Origin: Paguma larvata | Lineage: Eukaryota > Chordata > Mammalia > Carnivora > Viverridae | Direction: 5' to 3' | Assembly (NCBI GenBank): GCA_030068075.1 | Contig: CM057833.1 | Span: forward strand, 50,097,087 to 50,161,086 | DNA length: 64,000 nt | Shown here: in pieces, positions 1 through 10,800 of the stretch | Layout of the letters: each line of letters starts with the position of its first letter | Numbering within the stretch: the stretch's first letter is position 1 | Position numbers and translations under genes: made by a program | Notes under the pieces: model-generated | Told to the model about the DNA's origin: nothing | The model's database searches: none | What the model saw: only the letters and a program-made list of their open reading frames with translations

Positions 1-360
1 CAAGCTGACTTCATCTCTCATGTATATTGCTGCAAGAAACCCCAGCTTCCATGTTTCCAACCCTTCTCCACATATATTTTTTAAATGAAATCATCCACAC
101 ATATAAAAAAGCAAAAAAGTAATAAATGCCCATATATATAAATCACCCAACTTTTAAAAACATCAACATTTTGTTACATTTGCTTCGGCTCTTTTTTCTC
201 AGGAAATAAAATGTAATTGAAGGACCTATGTACTCATCCCCAGTTCCCTTCCAATTACTCCCACCACAGAGATAATTGCTGTCTTGAATTTTGTGAACTT
301 AGTGATTTCATTTCCATGGATTAAATTTTATTTTTATTAAATGTTTAAATTCCTGCATAT
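1..360. other. AT-rich DNA, no feature recognised
   Basis: I see no repeat family, RNA gene or coding exon here. The stretch is AT-rich and CpG-poor. Confidence 0.5.
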
Positions 361-790
361 CAGTTATGGTTACTGCATGTAACAGAAAACCCAAGTAACA
401 GTAGTTTAAAGAGAAATGGGAATTTACTTTTCTCATGACTGAGAGACTTGGAGTGAGCACTTGAGGCAGTGAAGTTGGTTTGGTGCAAGGCTAAGTTCCT
501 TGGGATTCTCTTGATTTTCCCCTAATGGCTGCAATACAGTTGTTCCAGCTTCAGTCATTGTGATCCATTTCCAGGCAAGGGAAAGAAAGAGCCAATGACA
601 AAAGAGCATGTCAGCTGAATTTTTTTTCCTTTTAAGAATCTCTCCCATGAGCCCTACTCAACTTCTACTTATATCCTATTTTTTAGAATGATGTCAAACC
701 TATTTAGCTGCAAGAGAAGCTCAGAAATGCAGTCTTTCACTTGGATGCTTTCTTACCATAGTAAAAGCAGGGTTCTGCTACTATGAAAGA
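361..790 (-). mobile_element. Ancient interspersed repeat remnant, family not assigned
   Basis: The stretch starting 'taacagaaaacccaagtaac' and the following blocks resemble, on the minus strand, the 3' half of an old LTR/MER-type mammalian repeat. The match is diffuse and I cannot name the family. A 71-residue minus-strand ORF at 433-648 lies inside it and shows no recognisable domain. Confidence 0.35.
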
Positions 791-1023
791 AGGGGAGACT
801 AAGTATTGAGTAAGCAACTAGCTGTTTTTTCTAAAATATGTATCCTTAATGATATCTGACCTGAAGACTTTTACATTTTATATAAATAAAATCATACTGA
901 GTTGCCTTCTACAATTTGCTTTTTTTTTTTTTTTTTTGCTCAACACCGTATTTTTGGAATTCACCTATACTGATGAAATAACTAGTTCATTTATTCCCAT
1001 TACTCTAAAATATTCTCTTTATG

Positions 1024-1223
1024 GGGGCATCTGGGTGGCTCAGTCAGTTAAGCATCCAACTCTTGATTTCAGCTCAGGTCAGGATCTCATGGTTCATAAG
1101 ATCAAGCCCTGCATCAGGCTCTAGGCTGAACCTCAAGTATGGAGCCTGTTTAGGATTCCCTCTCTCCCTCTCTCTTTGCCTCTCCTCTGCTCTCTCTCTC
1201 TCCAAATATATAAATAAACATTT
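1024..1223 (+). mobile_element. Felid-type tRNA SINE
   Basis: Starts with GGGGCATCTGGGTGGCTCAG, a variant of the Carnivora SINE head, and continues through the body block, a CT-rich stretch and an A-rich tail. It is flanked by a 17-bp target-site duplication of the form AAAATATTCYCTTTAYG at 1007-1023 and 1224-1240, which fixes both ends. The short ORFs across it come from the SINE and are not genes. Confidence 0.93.
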
Positions 1224-1337
1224 AAAATATTCCCTTTACGAATATACCACAATTTAACCCATTTTGTGTTGATGTAAATTAGGCTAAGTTTTTCAATGCA
1301 TATTCTCTTATATGTCTCCTTCAGGATAAACATAAGT

Positions 1338-1550
1338 CAGATTTTATGTCTTCCTTCTTAAAATCCTCCAATAATTTCCCATTACACTGAAATAAAACCT
1401 AACCTTCTTTCCATATAACATCTTATATGAGCCAGTCCCCACATACCTCCCCAATTTCATCTAGTTCTGTTCTCTCTCTTGCTCATTCTGCTCCATACAT
1501 ACTGGCCTCTTTTCAATTCCTAATATGCCAACCACTTTCCTTCCTCAGGG
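1338..1550 (+). mobile_element. L2 LINE 3' region relic
   Basis: The order of 'agtcagattttatgtc', 'aaaatcctccaataatttcc', 'gagccagtccccacatacct' and 'tctctcttgctcattctgct' follows the 3' part of the L2 consensus, where 'cctccaatggcttccc' and 'gatctggcccc' occupy the same positions. Divergence is high, as expected for an ancient element. Confidence 0.7.
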
Positions 1551-1814
1551 TCAGGGGCTGATCAAGGTTTTGTAGGGCCTGAGGTTTAGTCAATTTAGGT
1601 ACAAATGATATAAAATTAAGTATAAGGTATTTGGAGGGCTGGAGGCAGGTGAGATGCTCTGATACTTAAATGTCATTTATCTTTATGGAAAATCCACCTC
1701 TGCTCAGGGTTTTTGAAATTCTATTCTTTATGTTCAGGATGTTATTGTCCGTGATTATTGTCCAAGATGTTCTTCCCCAGGCTCCATTTAATTATTCAGG
1801 TCTGACAGTTAATC

Positions 1815-2350
1815 CTCAAATATCCATTCTCCTCTTCTGCCATAGTAACAGAATTTTTAGCTGAGTACATGATTACCCAAGTAAAACCTACATTTTGTAG
1901 TAGACAAGTAGTTGTGGTCCTGAGACTATGTTGTGACCAGTGGGATATGAGGAAAATGATTTGCTCAGGTTTTTTTGTGATTTCTTTACAGGGGATATAT
2001 ACTTATAGACAGATGTCCTCCTTCTTCCCTGTCTCCCTTTCTCATTGGCTAGAGTGTGGACCTAGTGGTTAGCCAACTTGGACCGTATGGATGACACTCA
2101 AGAGATTGTAGAGGGGTGCCTGGCTGGCTCGGTTGATAGAGCATGTGACTCTTGATCTTGGGTTGTAGGTTCGAGCCCCATGTTGGGTGTAAAGGTTATT
2201 TAAAAATAAAAACTTTAACAACAACAACAATAACAACAACAACAACAAAAAGATAGTAAAATAGGAAAACTCTGGACCCCTGACACCTTGGTGAAGCAAA
2301 ACTACCAAAAAAGTTGGTGAGAAAAAGTTAACTATCATGTTTTAAGTCTC
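1815..2350 (+). mobile_element. Ancient LTR/MER-type repeat, split by a SINE
   Basis: Blocks such as 'tttagctgagtacatgatta', 'ccagtgggatatgagg' and, after the SINE, 'gttttaagtctctgttatg' resemble an old mammalian repeat that also appears near 31.7 kb and 49.6 kb. The family is not certain. An older SINE at 2113-2249 interrupts it. Confidence 0.4.
2113..2249 (+). mobile_element. Older short-type Carnivora tRNA SINE
   Basis: Head GGGGTGCCTGGCTGGCTCGG, A-box region, and B box in 'ggttcgagccccatg', then 'ttatttaaaaataaaa' and a CAA-repeat tail. It lacks the long CT-rich body of the cat-type copies. The CAA-rich tail grades into a small microsatellite. Confidence 0.88.
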
Positions 2351-2399
2351 TGTTATGTCTGAGTCTCTATCATATTCCATAACTATATTGGATATAGTT

Positions 2400-2640
2400 A
2401 AATCTATATCCAATACATGGTCTTGGTTCAAATATCATTTCCTCACCAAGCCTTCTCTGACTACTCCATCTAAAGTAGCTCCCCCCTTATATATACTAAG
2501 TCATTCTCAATCCCATGAGTCTATCTTATATCCTTCATCGAATTTATCATTACCTGAAAATGCCGTGTTTATTTGTTTACTTTCTATTTTTCCCCACTAA
2601 AAAATTAATTTTATAGGGGCTGGGACCTTATCTGCCTTGG
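2400..2640 (+). mobile_element. L2 LINE 3' end relic
   Basis: 'aagccttctctgactactcc' followed by 'taaagtagctcccccc' and 'atttgtttactttctat' matches the order of the L2 3' end (ggccttccctgaccacc, taaagtagc, tttatttgttt). The ORF at 2355-2600 is a chance frame in this relic. Confidence 0.75.
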
Positions 2641-2656
2641 TAACTGGTTTGTCTTG

Positions 2657-2760
2657 TTTTTAAAAATTTTTTAGTTTTTTTAAGTAATCTCTACATTCGA
2701 ACACATAACCCTAGGGTCAAGAGCCTCACACTCCTCTGACTGAGCCATATAGGTGCCCCT
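2657..2760 (-). mobile_element. Older short-type Carnivora tRNA SINE
   Basis: Read on the minus strand it begins with the head 'aggggcacctatatggctca' and ends in an A-rich tail, seen here as T-rich DNA at the left edge. The copy is degraded and short. It separates the L2 piece at 2400-2640 from the L2 tail at 2875. Confidence 0.8.
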
Positions 2761-2874
2761 GCCTCAGTAACTGTTGAATGCCCTATGCCTAGAAGGGTGC
2801 CTGGTTCTAATAAGTATTCAATTATTAGTCGAATAGATGAAAGAATGAATCAACAAAATATAAAATTAATTAGT

Positions 2875-3000
2875 TTCCACTAGACTGTAAGCTGTATGAA
2901 GGCAGGGATAACATTTATTTGCTACTAGTCACATCACCAAGAACTAACAAACTGCCCAATACATTTTTGTCAAATAAATGAATCTGCTGACAAATAAATG
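2875..3000 (+). mobile_element. L2 LINE terminal relic
   Basis: 'cactagactgtaagctgtat', 'gaaggcagggataac' and 'caaataaatgaat' match the L2 terminus (actagactgtaagctccatg, gggcaggga, aataaatgaatg). 'caaataaatgaat' occurs twice here. Confidence 0.75.
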
Positions 3001-3020
3001 AATAAGAATGAATACATTCT

Positions 3021-3229
3021 GGGGCGCCTGGGTGGCTCAGTCGGTTAAGCACCGAATTTGGCTCAGGTCATAATCTCACAGTTTGTGAGTTCGAGCCCAG
3101 CGTCGGGCTCTGTGCTGACAGCTCAGGGCCTGGAGCCTGCTTCAGATATTGTGTCTCCCTCTTTCTCTGCCCCTCCCCTGTTCACACTCTATCTCTCGGC
3201 CAAAAGTAAATAAACATTTAAAAAAAAAA
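3021..3229 (+). mobile_element. Felid-type SINE, left member of a tandem pair
   Basis: Near-consensus head GGGGCGCCTGGGTGGCTCAG at 3021, B box in 'gagttcgagcccagcg', CT-rich body and A tail. The flanks carry 'aagaatgaatacattct' at 3004-3020 and again at 3229-3245. An older SINE begins one base after the right copy. Confidence 0.95.
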
Positions 3230-3246
3230 AGAATGAATACATTCTT

Positions 3247-3358
3247 GGGGTGCCTGGCTGGCTCAGTTGGTAGAGCATGTGACTCTTGATCTCAGGTTTG
3301 TGAGTTTAAGCCCCACATTGGGAGTAGAGCTTAATTTAAAAAACTATTCTCTTAAAAC
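3247..3358 (+). mobile_element. Older short-type SINE, right member of a tandem pair
   Basis: Head GGGGTGCCTGGCTGGCTCAG, then 'ttaatttaaaaaactattct' as a decayed A-rich tail. A third, more diverged copy of the target word, 'aataatgaatacatcct', follows at 3359-3375. This suggests the older SINE inserted first and the felid-type copy later landed on the same target. Confidence 0.9.
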
Positions 3359-3599
3359 AAATAATGAATACATCCTCAAAGTATTATTGTTTCTGAAATA
3401 ATAATTAATAATAAAAATTTTATCATGAATATAATTTCACTTTTTTAATGTTTCAAAGTCCAACTTCCTAGAGAAATCATTTGTTTATTAGGGAATAAGA
3501 AAAATAGCAGTTTTTCTCTAGATACTAAACATAAAATGTTGAAAGAAAGAAACTTAACTTTCATAAAAAGTTGATGTGATTAATTTAAAATATAAGTAC

Positions 3600-3725
3600 C
3601 AATAACATTAGTGACATTTATTAAAGGCTTACTGGATGCCAGGTAGTGTGCTAAATGGTTCCCATCTATTATCTCATTTAATCTCATAATAATCCTATGA
3701 GTACGTTATAAAGGTCAATGATCCC
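3600..3725 (-). mobile_element. MIR relic
   Basis: 'ggatgccaggtagtgtgcta', 'tatctcatttaatctcataa' and 'taatcctatgag' match the reverse complement of the MIR core (tgccaggcactgtgcta, ctcatttaatcctcacaa). Confidence 0.75.
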
Positions 3726-4105
3726 TATTTGAATCACTTGAGGGCCAAATACGTTTTGGCATTCAGAACTTATCCAAAAATTAATAGAGTACATATGCTA
3801 CATGTAGCACCCCTAGCAGGATCTAGGTCAGCATCCCATAGTCAAATACACTAATATTTCTGCAGAGAAATATATGAATATTCACCAATTAGTGGATACA
3901 AAAGGCCTATAGGTAGCCGCATATCCATTTAAGTTAGATTCTTCCTGAGTTCAGACCAAGGCATGTTTTCCCAGAAAATGAATTTTAAAAAATTGATTTT
4001 CAGAGATCTGGGATTTTTGAATTGCAAACAAAAAATCGTGAGTTTGTATAATCATCCCAGGTTTATAGGCGACAACACCAAAACTAAAGAACGTATATCT
4101 AAGGT

Positions 4106-4209
4106 GGGTGCCTGGCTGGCTCAGTCCATAGAGCACATAACTCTTGACCTTGAGGTTGTGTAGCTATTACTTAAAAATAAAATATTAAAAACAAACAAAC
4201 AAACAAAAA
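4106..4209 (+). mobile_element. Older short-type Carnivora tRNA SINE, internally deleted
   Basis: Head GGGTGCCTGGCTGGCTCAG, then a shortened body that lacks most of the B-box region, 'attacttaaaaataaaata' and an (ACAA)n tail. Confidence 0.85.
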
Positions 4210-4539
4210 CTTGTCCAAGGCCACCGAGATGATAAGGACCAGTCGACTTGATCCCAGACAATCTGGCTGAAATTTTACCATGCTTAGCCATTCTACTATA
4301 GTACCTGAAAAACTTAAGGCCTCCATTCTGAATACATGGGAGATGTTTCATCTGCCTTGCAGAAGATATTTACACCTTAGAGTGTGGGATAAAAAACTAA
4401 GTGATCCTTAAAGTATCTTCTCATCCTGAGAGTCCACAATCCTCTGAAAACCTATCTATCTTATGCTTAGTTCATAGACAACATTTGTACATAGCCTCTT
4501 GTGGTGTGCATAAAACTGGCATTTGCTTTACTCATTTAC

Positions 4540-4880
4540 TTAATAAATGTAGTTTGAGCATTCAGCATGTCCAAAGCAATGCAAAAAGACATGAAGACTT
4601 ATTGTATGTAGTCTATGATCTCAAAGAGTCTATAATCCATTTGAAGAGACAAGATATAAAAACCGAAAGAGTTAAATAGTCATACAAATAGGGCTGGTTA
4701 CAAAGCCTAAATGAAAAAAAAAAAAAAAACACAGGTGTGAGACAGACAGTAAGCACCCCTGGAGGTCAAAGAAAGAGAAATCACTATGGGCTAATGGAAT
4801 CAGGGAAGGCTTCATGGAAAAGATGAAGCTGGGCCTCAAGGGATGGGAAGGATTTATATGGATATAGAAAAGAGGGGTGG
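4540..4880. mobile_element. Ancient mammalian repeat remnant, L2/MIR-like
   Basis: 'catgaagacttattgtatg', 'ggaaggcttcatggaaaaga' and 'tgaagctgggcctcaaggg' recall a common ancient mammalian repeat, found elsewhere as 'gaaggcttcctggaggag' and 'gagctgggccttgaagg'. I cannot assign the family. A poly(A) run at 4713-4730 interrupts it. Confidence 0.4.
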
Positions 4881-5119
4881 CATTTCAGGTATAGGCTGTG
4901 ACCCACACATATATATCATCTAGTAAAAGGTTACATTTACAGTCAGCATATGCAAATTATTTTTGGAGACTTTCTTCTTAAAAGGATGCTTGCATAAGAA
5001 CAAATAGTAGACACTCTCAAACATGTCTTTCAGTATACATACATTATAAAGGACCCTCATATAAGCAGTTTTACACACCCTAAGAAAAGTTGCTTTGACC
5101 ATTTTCAACAAGGTAGTAT

Positions 5120-6060
5120 TCCAAGCGCTTCTGCAGTAAAAGAATCAGCCCTAAAATCAATCAGGTACCTAAGAAACAAAAGCTGCCTCTAGGATAGAAT
5201 ATTCAAGTGAACTCTCTAGGAGAGACTACCTCCTCCACTATTCAGCAACATATCTTGAAGCACTGGATTGATTTATGTTTCCAGTGTCCTCCAAGATTCC
5301 ATAACTTTAGGGCATCTACATAAATATGTCTTATGACAAATACACACTACTGCATAAGTATAATATAACCAGTAACATCATATGCATGTATAAATATGCT
5401 GATAGAGCTAATATTTATGTATGAAGAGAAGCGTTACCAAGATTTCACCCTAAATTTAAAAGCAAATTGTCGCTTTTCAGTACACTCTCTAAAACAAGCT
5501 CTCAAATCTCTGACATTATTCATTTTTAATAAATTGCTAAAATGACTTTAAGCCTAGAAATTATTTCTTTTTGTCTGCACAAAAAACTCCCACTGTATAA
5601 CCAGAGTGGCACATATTTTGAAATTAATATGATGTTGAGTCACACCACTTGGGTACATATTAAAATGATCAGCAGAACCAAATGGTGACCTTAGTAATTT
5701 CCCTCAGATAATCAGAAGGTTGATATAATTCTGCTTTCTCTGCTTTAGGAGGGCCAAAATAAGACGTGGTTCCAAAGGAACTCAGTCCATATCTTGATGA
5801 GTTCATGACATTTCAAATCAATCCCTTCATATTTTCCACTTCACAGACCACTGGTGATTGCATATGAGTAACATGCATGAAGTCAGAGCAACTTCCCTTC
5901 TACCTTAAATCTTAGTCTTCATTCTTTTTAAAGCCTATCTTTTTCTGTTCTTTCATTCATTCTCTACAACACTCTGAAATGCTTCTTTTGGTTTTTTAAA
6001 GTAGATATTCAATATTCTGATTAATATGACAACAGAAGAGGATAATTATGGGGAAATACA
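5120..6060. other. AT-rich DNA, no feature recognised
   Basis: There is no recognisable repeat, RNA gene or exon on either strand, and no long ORF. Confidence 0.5.
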
Positions 6061-6081
6061 TATCTTAATAGTATATCCTAG

Positions 6082-6725
6082 GGGGTGCAAATTGGTGCAG
6101 TCATGTGGAAAACATTATGGAGGTTAATAAAAAGTTAAAAATAGAACCACCCTATAATCCAGCAATTGCACTACTAGGTATTTTCCCAAATATAAAAATA
6201 CTAATTCTTAGGGATATATGCACCCAAATGTTTACAGCAGCATTATCTACAACAGCCAAATTATGGAAACAGCTCAAGTATCCATCAACTAATGAATGGA
6301 TAAAGAAGATGTCTTATATTCACAATTGAATATTACTTGGCCAAAAAAAAGAATGAAATCTTGACATCTGTAACAATATGGATGACACTAGAGAGTATTA
6401 TGCCAAGCGAAATAAGTCAGTCAGAGAAGACAAATACCAAACGATTTTACTCATATGTGGAATTTAAGAAATGAAACAAATGACCAAAGGGAAAGAAAGA
6501 AAAAGAGAGAGGCAAACCAAGAAATAGACTTAACTTTAGAGAACAAACTGATGGTTACCAGAGGATAGGGAGTAGGGGGATGGATGAAATAGGTGATAGA
6601 GGTTAAGGAGAGTACTTGTTATGATGAGCACTGGGTATTGCATGGAAGTGTAGAATCACTATATTGTAACCTGAAACTAACATTACACTGTATGTTAACT
6701 AATTGGAATTTAAATTAAAACTTTA
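6082..6725 (+). mobile_element. 5'-truncated L1: ORF2 C-terminus and 3'UTR
   Basis: The 74-codon frame at 6105-6329 reads as the last part of L1 ORF2 ('MEVNKKLKIEPPYNPAIA' and 'LWKQLKYPSTNEWIKKM'). The 3'UTR follows with 'cgaaataagtcagtcagaga', 'atgtggaatttaagaaatga', 'gagcactgggtattgcatgg' and 'actgtatgttaactaattgg'. The same 3' end recurs at 20.9, 22.9 and 32.7 kb. A SINE sits in its A-rich tail. Confidence 0.9.
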
Positions 6726-6969
6726 GGGAGCACCTGGGTGGCTCAGTCAATTAAGTGTCCAACTTCACCTCAGGTCATGATCTCATGGTTCATGAGTTCA
6801 AGCCCCACATCAGGCCATCAGGCTCTGTGCTGACAGCTCAGAGCCTGGAGCCTGCTTCAGATTCTGTCTCTCTTTCTCTCTCTCTCTGTCCCTCCCCCCG
6901 CTCACACTCTGTCTCTCTCTCTTTCTCAAAAATAAACATTAAAAAAAGAAGAAAGAAACTCTTAAAAAA
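6726..6969 (+). mobile_element. Felid-type tRNA SINE in an L1 tail
   Basis: Head 'gagcacctgggtggctcag', the cat-type body block 'gagcctggagcctgcttc', a long CT run and an A tail. A target duplication AAAACTTTAG occurs at 6717-6726 and 6970-6979, inside the tail of the L1 at 6082. Confidence 0.92.
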
Positions 6970-7279
6970 AAAACTTTAGAAAATAGTATATGTATAGGAT
7001 AACACTTTAAAGATTACTCAACGATTTTTTTTGTTCTTGGGAATTGTTTTATTCTTCTACTGAAATGAAATCTTGATTCCAAAACTTATGTACTCAAGGG
7101 AAACGAAAATCCAGAAATAAACTCAAGTGCTCTTTGGGGAAAAAAATTGTCTTAAATCTCTGACAGAAACAGTTATCTGGAAAAGCCTACAAATGTTTTG
7201 TTTTGTTTTGTTGGTATGGTTGTTTGCTTAGTGGTTTTTGAAGGAGACAAGAGGTTTTCTTTTAAAAAGTAGGAGCACA

Positions 7280-7471
7280 GGGGCCACCTGAGTGGCTCAG
7301 TTGGTTGGGTGTGTATGACTTTGGCTCAGGTTATGATCTCGGGATTCATGAGTTCAAGCCCCACATAGGGCTCACTGTTGTCAGTGCAGAGCCCGCTTCA
7401 GATCCTTTATCTCCCTCTTTCTGCCTCTCCCTTGCTGTACTCTCTCAAAAACAAATAAAACATTAAAAAAG
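7280..7471 (+). mobile_element. Felid-type tRNA SINE
   Basis: Head 'gggccacctgagtggctcag', B box 'gagttcaagccccac', CT-rich body, and tail 'caaataaaacattaaaaaa'. A diverged target duplication reads 'aaaagtaggagcac' on the left and 'ttaagtaggaacat' on the right. Confidence 0.9.
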
Positions 7472-8282
7472 ATTTTTTAAGTAGGAACATGAAGCCCTCA
7501 TGTTATAAACCCCATATTGAAACAAAAGAACTGGAAAGAAGACATAATGATAGGAGATACATATTTGAAAGTTATGCTGGAGAAAGATTTGAGGCTAGAA
7601 AGGAGAGCATTGAAATTAGCCCCTGATGTGAGTCTCTGAGAAGGGAGCTGACACCCTGGCTTCCCTGGCCTCTGCCCCTCATGAGATGACAATAAAAATC
7701 TCAGATTGGTTTGGGAGATTCTAAGAATAGAGATCTGTCCTTTGCTTCCTGTGTAAAGTCCGGAAAGACAGCAAGAGTCATAAAGAAAATCCTGATACCA
7801 AAAATACATAGCAACAATTCAGCAAAAATTCAACAAGGTGTGGAAAGAAAGAACTTGTGACAGTTCTCCAACTCTTCCTTGACCTCAGAAGTGGCTGCAA
7901 GAAGGCCAGTTAACCTGAAGAACAAGAAGATACCATAGGTATGAACTGGACAAACTGGAAGTCATAATAGGACCACAGACACTGAAGCAGATGAAAGAGT
8001 GACTAATGACTAGCAGAAACAAAAGATGATCATAGACCAGATTCTTCCTTTACCTCACACAAATTTAAACCCTAAAGAACTCAGATGTCATCATAGGGAG
8101 AACTGGACCCTAAATCTGATTGAATTTACATTTGAAATAATCACTTTATAACTAGTGGCAAAAGGAAACAATTAGTAAATAACTTCCAAAGGCTGCCATC
8201 ATGATGTACACCATGCTACCTACACCATACCCATATAAACTACTCCCCCATAACTGCTATAGAAAATGTTCATGCTTCTCTC
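7472..8282. other. Unassigned unique or highly diverged DNA
   Basis: No repeat family is recognised with confidence. The 103-residue minus-strand ORF at 7498-7809 has no domain I can identify. Confidence 0.4.
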
Positions 8283-8297
8283 TAAAGTCTAGTTCTC

Positions 8298-8501
8298 GGG
8301 GCACCTGGGTGGCTCAGTTGATTGAGCATCTAACTCTTGACTTTGACTCAGGTCATGATCCCAGGGTTGTGGGATCCAGTCCTGTGACAGGCTCTGTGCT
8401 GAGTGTGGTGACTTCTTGGAATTTTCTCTCCCTCTGTCTCTCTCCCTCTCTCTCTTTCTCTGTCTCTGTCTCACTTGCTCCCGTAAAATAAAAAAATAAA
8501 A
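8298..8501 (+). mobile_element. Felid-type tRNA SINE
   Basis: Head GGGGCACCTGGGTGGCTCAG, CT-rich body and an AAATAAA-type tail. A perfect 15-bp target duplication TAAAGTCTAGTTCTC at 8283-8297 and 8502-8516 marks a comparatively recent insertion. Confidence 0.95.
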
Positions 8502-8529
8502 TAAAGTCTAGTTCTCTGTGACTACACCC

Positions 8530-8675
8530 TACCCTCTCTCATCTTTTCAAGAACAATGTTCTAGCAAGTCCCTTATTTCACCTGTATCATCAATTTTTCA
8601 TTCTTTTCAAGGTCATTTCCATCAGTAAATAAATCTGCTATACTTACTTTTGTCTTTAAAACAAGCCTTCTCTTG
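8530..8675 (+). mobile_element. L2-like LINE internal relic
   Basis: 'tcaatttttcattctttt', 'catttccatcagtaaataa' and 'aaaacaagccttctcttga' resemble the stretch just upstream of the L2 RT region. The L2 ORF2 relic continues at about 9.81 kb, so roughly 1.1 kb of other DNA would separate the pieces. Confidence 0.45.
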
Positions 8676-9035
8676 ATGAACGAAATGTGTGCAAATGTGT
8701 GCATTGCACTAGAATATTACCCCACAGACTTTTTTTTTCTAATTACAAAATGGAGAAAGTACTTTATAATGGAGAAATCTAGCAGCTGCCATTTTAACTA
8801 TGAGATAAAATTTAGCATCGCTACAGTGGACAACAAACATTATGTGCCTCCTGATGAAATATGATGTGAAACATATAATGTAACTTAAGATATTCTTGCC
8901 AAAAATGTTTAACCTGAATCCCATTATGCCTCTAGACTTAATATCCAGTTGACAGGATACATAGATGGAAAAGAAACAAGCTAAACTATACCATGAACAA
9001 TTAGAAAATTCCAGACTATAGAATACTCCATAACA
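8676..9035. other. AT-rich DNA, no feature recognised
   Basis: No repeat or exon is recognised. Overlapping short ORFs on both strands at 8673-8924 have no identifiable domain. Confidence 0.45.
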
Positions 9036-9051
9036 ACTGACTTGAACTTTC

Positions 9052-9157
9052 TTTTCTTTTCTTGTTTAAAGTAGGGTCCATGCCCAACAAGAGGCTTTAA
9101 CTTATGACCTGAGATAAAGAGTCTCGTGTTCTACTGACTGAGCCAGCCAGGCGCCCC
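9052..9157 (-). mobile_element. Older short-type Carnivora tRNA SINE
   Basis: On the minus strand the head reads 'ggggcgcctggctggctcag', ending in a T-rich left edge that is the A tail. The flanks 'tgacttgaactttc' and 'tgaactgaactttc' form a diverged target duplication. Confidence 0.88.
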
Positions 9158-9171
9158 TGAACTGAACTTTC

Positions 9172-9556
9172 AAAAAAAAATTTTTTTTTAATGCAGGACT
9201 TTTCTATTAATCGATACTAAGGAGACATAACAATATGCAACATGTGAACTTTGGTTTCAGGATTTAAAAAATATAAAAGATTATATAAAAGATATTTTGA
9301 AGCTATTGGGAGATGTGAATATGACTGGATATTAGATGATGTGGAATGATTATTAATTTTCTTATGATATGAAAGCTGAAGTATTTATGGGTAAAATGTC
9401 ATGATATCTGTAACTCACTTTTAAATGTTTCAATAAGCTACTTAGAGAGAAAGCAAACAGGGAAAGATTAAAAATTGGTGAATCTAGGTGAAGAATATAC
9501 AGTTGTTCATTGTATGAATCTTTCAAATTCTCTATAGGTTTGAAATTTTCTAAAGT
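9172..9556. other. AT-rich DNA, no feature recognised
   Basis: No repeat, RNA gene or exon is recognised. The 71-residue minus-strand ORF at 9362-9577 runs into SINE flank and has no domain. Confidence 0.45.
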
Positions 9557-9570
9557 AAAGCCCCTGTTGA

Positions 9571-9771
9571 GGGGCACCTAGGTGGCTCAGTTGGTTAAGC
9601 GTCCAACTCTTGGTTTTGGCTCAGGTCATGATCTCAAGTTCATGGGGCTATGTGGGGCTCCAAGCTGAGCATGGAGCCTGCTTGGAATTCTCTCTCTCCT
9701 CCTCTTGCTGCCCCCACCCCATACTTGTACTATCACATTCTTTCTAAAATAAATACATAAACTTTAAAAAT
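9571..9771 (+). mobile_element. Felid-type tRNA SINE
   Basis: Head GGGGCACCTAGGTGGCTCAG, body 'gagcctgcttggaattctct' and an AAATAAATACAT tail. Target duplication 'aaagcccctgttga' at 9557-9570, with 'aaagcctctgttga' following the tail. Confidence 0.92.
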
Positions 9772-9809
9772 AAAAGCCTCTGTTGACAGCGTATCTCCTT
9801 CAAAATGAC

Positions 9810-10800
9810 TAATGCTCCATTTTGCTATTCCCCTTGGAAATGTCCTTGGAAAGAGTTGTCTATACTCCAAGTTGCCATTTCTTCTCTTTCTATTCTTTCT
9901 TAAATTTAGGCTAGCTCCCCACCTCTTCACTAAAACAGATCTTAGTGAGGTCGTTGGTGACCAGATAAATCCAATGGTCAATTCTCAGTTCTCATCCTAT
10001 TCAACCTACTCACAGTGTTTGACAAACTTGATCAGTTCTCCTCTTAAAACATTTTTGTACTTAATTCTAAGTCACCATACCCTCCTGATTTTCCTCCTCT
10101 GCACTGATGCTCCTTCTAGTCTCCTTTGGTAGATCTGCCTTATCTCCCTAATCTCTAATACTACAGTCTCACAAGGGTCATATGAGACCTCTTCTCTGTC
10201 TAGACTCCTCTTCCAGATAATGTCCTACGATCTCTGGTCTTTAAATACCATCTATATATACTATTTGGTTTTCTATCCTGAATTCCTATGTTCTTATACC
10301 AAGGACCTATCTGATATCTCAGCTTGAATGTCTAATAGGCATTCCATACTTAACACTTAACATTCATGCTTAATTGAACTCCTGATAGATCCCTGTCCCA
10401 ATCACCATGAACATGTTTCTTTCACAAGTCTTCCTTATCTCAGTAAGTGGCAACTCCATTCTTCCAGTTGCTCAAGCTAAAACCTTGGGCTTACCATTTG
10501 ACTCATCTCTTTTCCTCCCATTACCAATTCTTCAACAAATCTTGTCACCTCTATCCTAAAAATAGACCCTGGATTTTACATTACTCACTATCACCACTAC
10601 CATGACCATAGTCCAAGCCTCCACTTATCTGGTCGATCATAGTAGCCTTCTAAATGGTCTGTTTTGGCCTCCTACATCTTATCCTAGAAAAGGCAGCCAA
10701 AGTCAATCTTTTAAAATATAAGTCAGATTATATCATCCCTCTGCTCAAAACCCTCCAATGTCTTACCATGTCATTCAGGGAAAAATCCAATGCTCCTCTT
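9810..10800 (+). mobile_element. L2 LINE ORF2 (reverse transcriptase) relic
   Basis: An unusually long and ordered L2 relic. It contains 'gaaagagttgtctatactcc', 'aatggtcaattctcagttct', 'tttgacaaacttgatcag' (the RT 'FDTVDH' region), 'ctttaaataccatctatat', 'gtggcaactccattcttcca' and 'aaaaccctccaatgtc'. These follow the L2 ORF2 order through the RT domain toward the 3' end. Many frameshifts and stops break the frame, so no function remains. L2 belongs to the CR1 clade and was active before placental mammals diversified. Confidence 0.8.

Noticed and set aside
1021..1257. Short ORFs with motifs like 'GWLSQLSIQLLISAQVMIS' or 'TWVAQSVEHPTLDFGSGHD' recurring throughout the window
   Set aside because: These are the tRNA-derived SINE head and body translated in different frames. 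The recurrence reflects SINE copies, not a protein family.
2113..2249. Functional CAA or other triplet-repeat locus
   Set aside because: The CAA run is the tail of an old SINE in non-coding DNA.
7835..8680. Possible ERV LTR ending near 'aaacaagccttctcttga'
   Set aside because: I could not identify LTR ends, a primer-binding site or internal retroviral sequence. The right part fits an L2 relic better.
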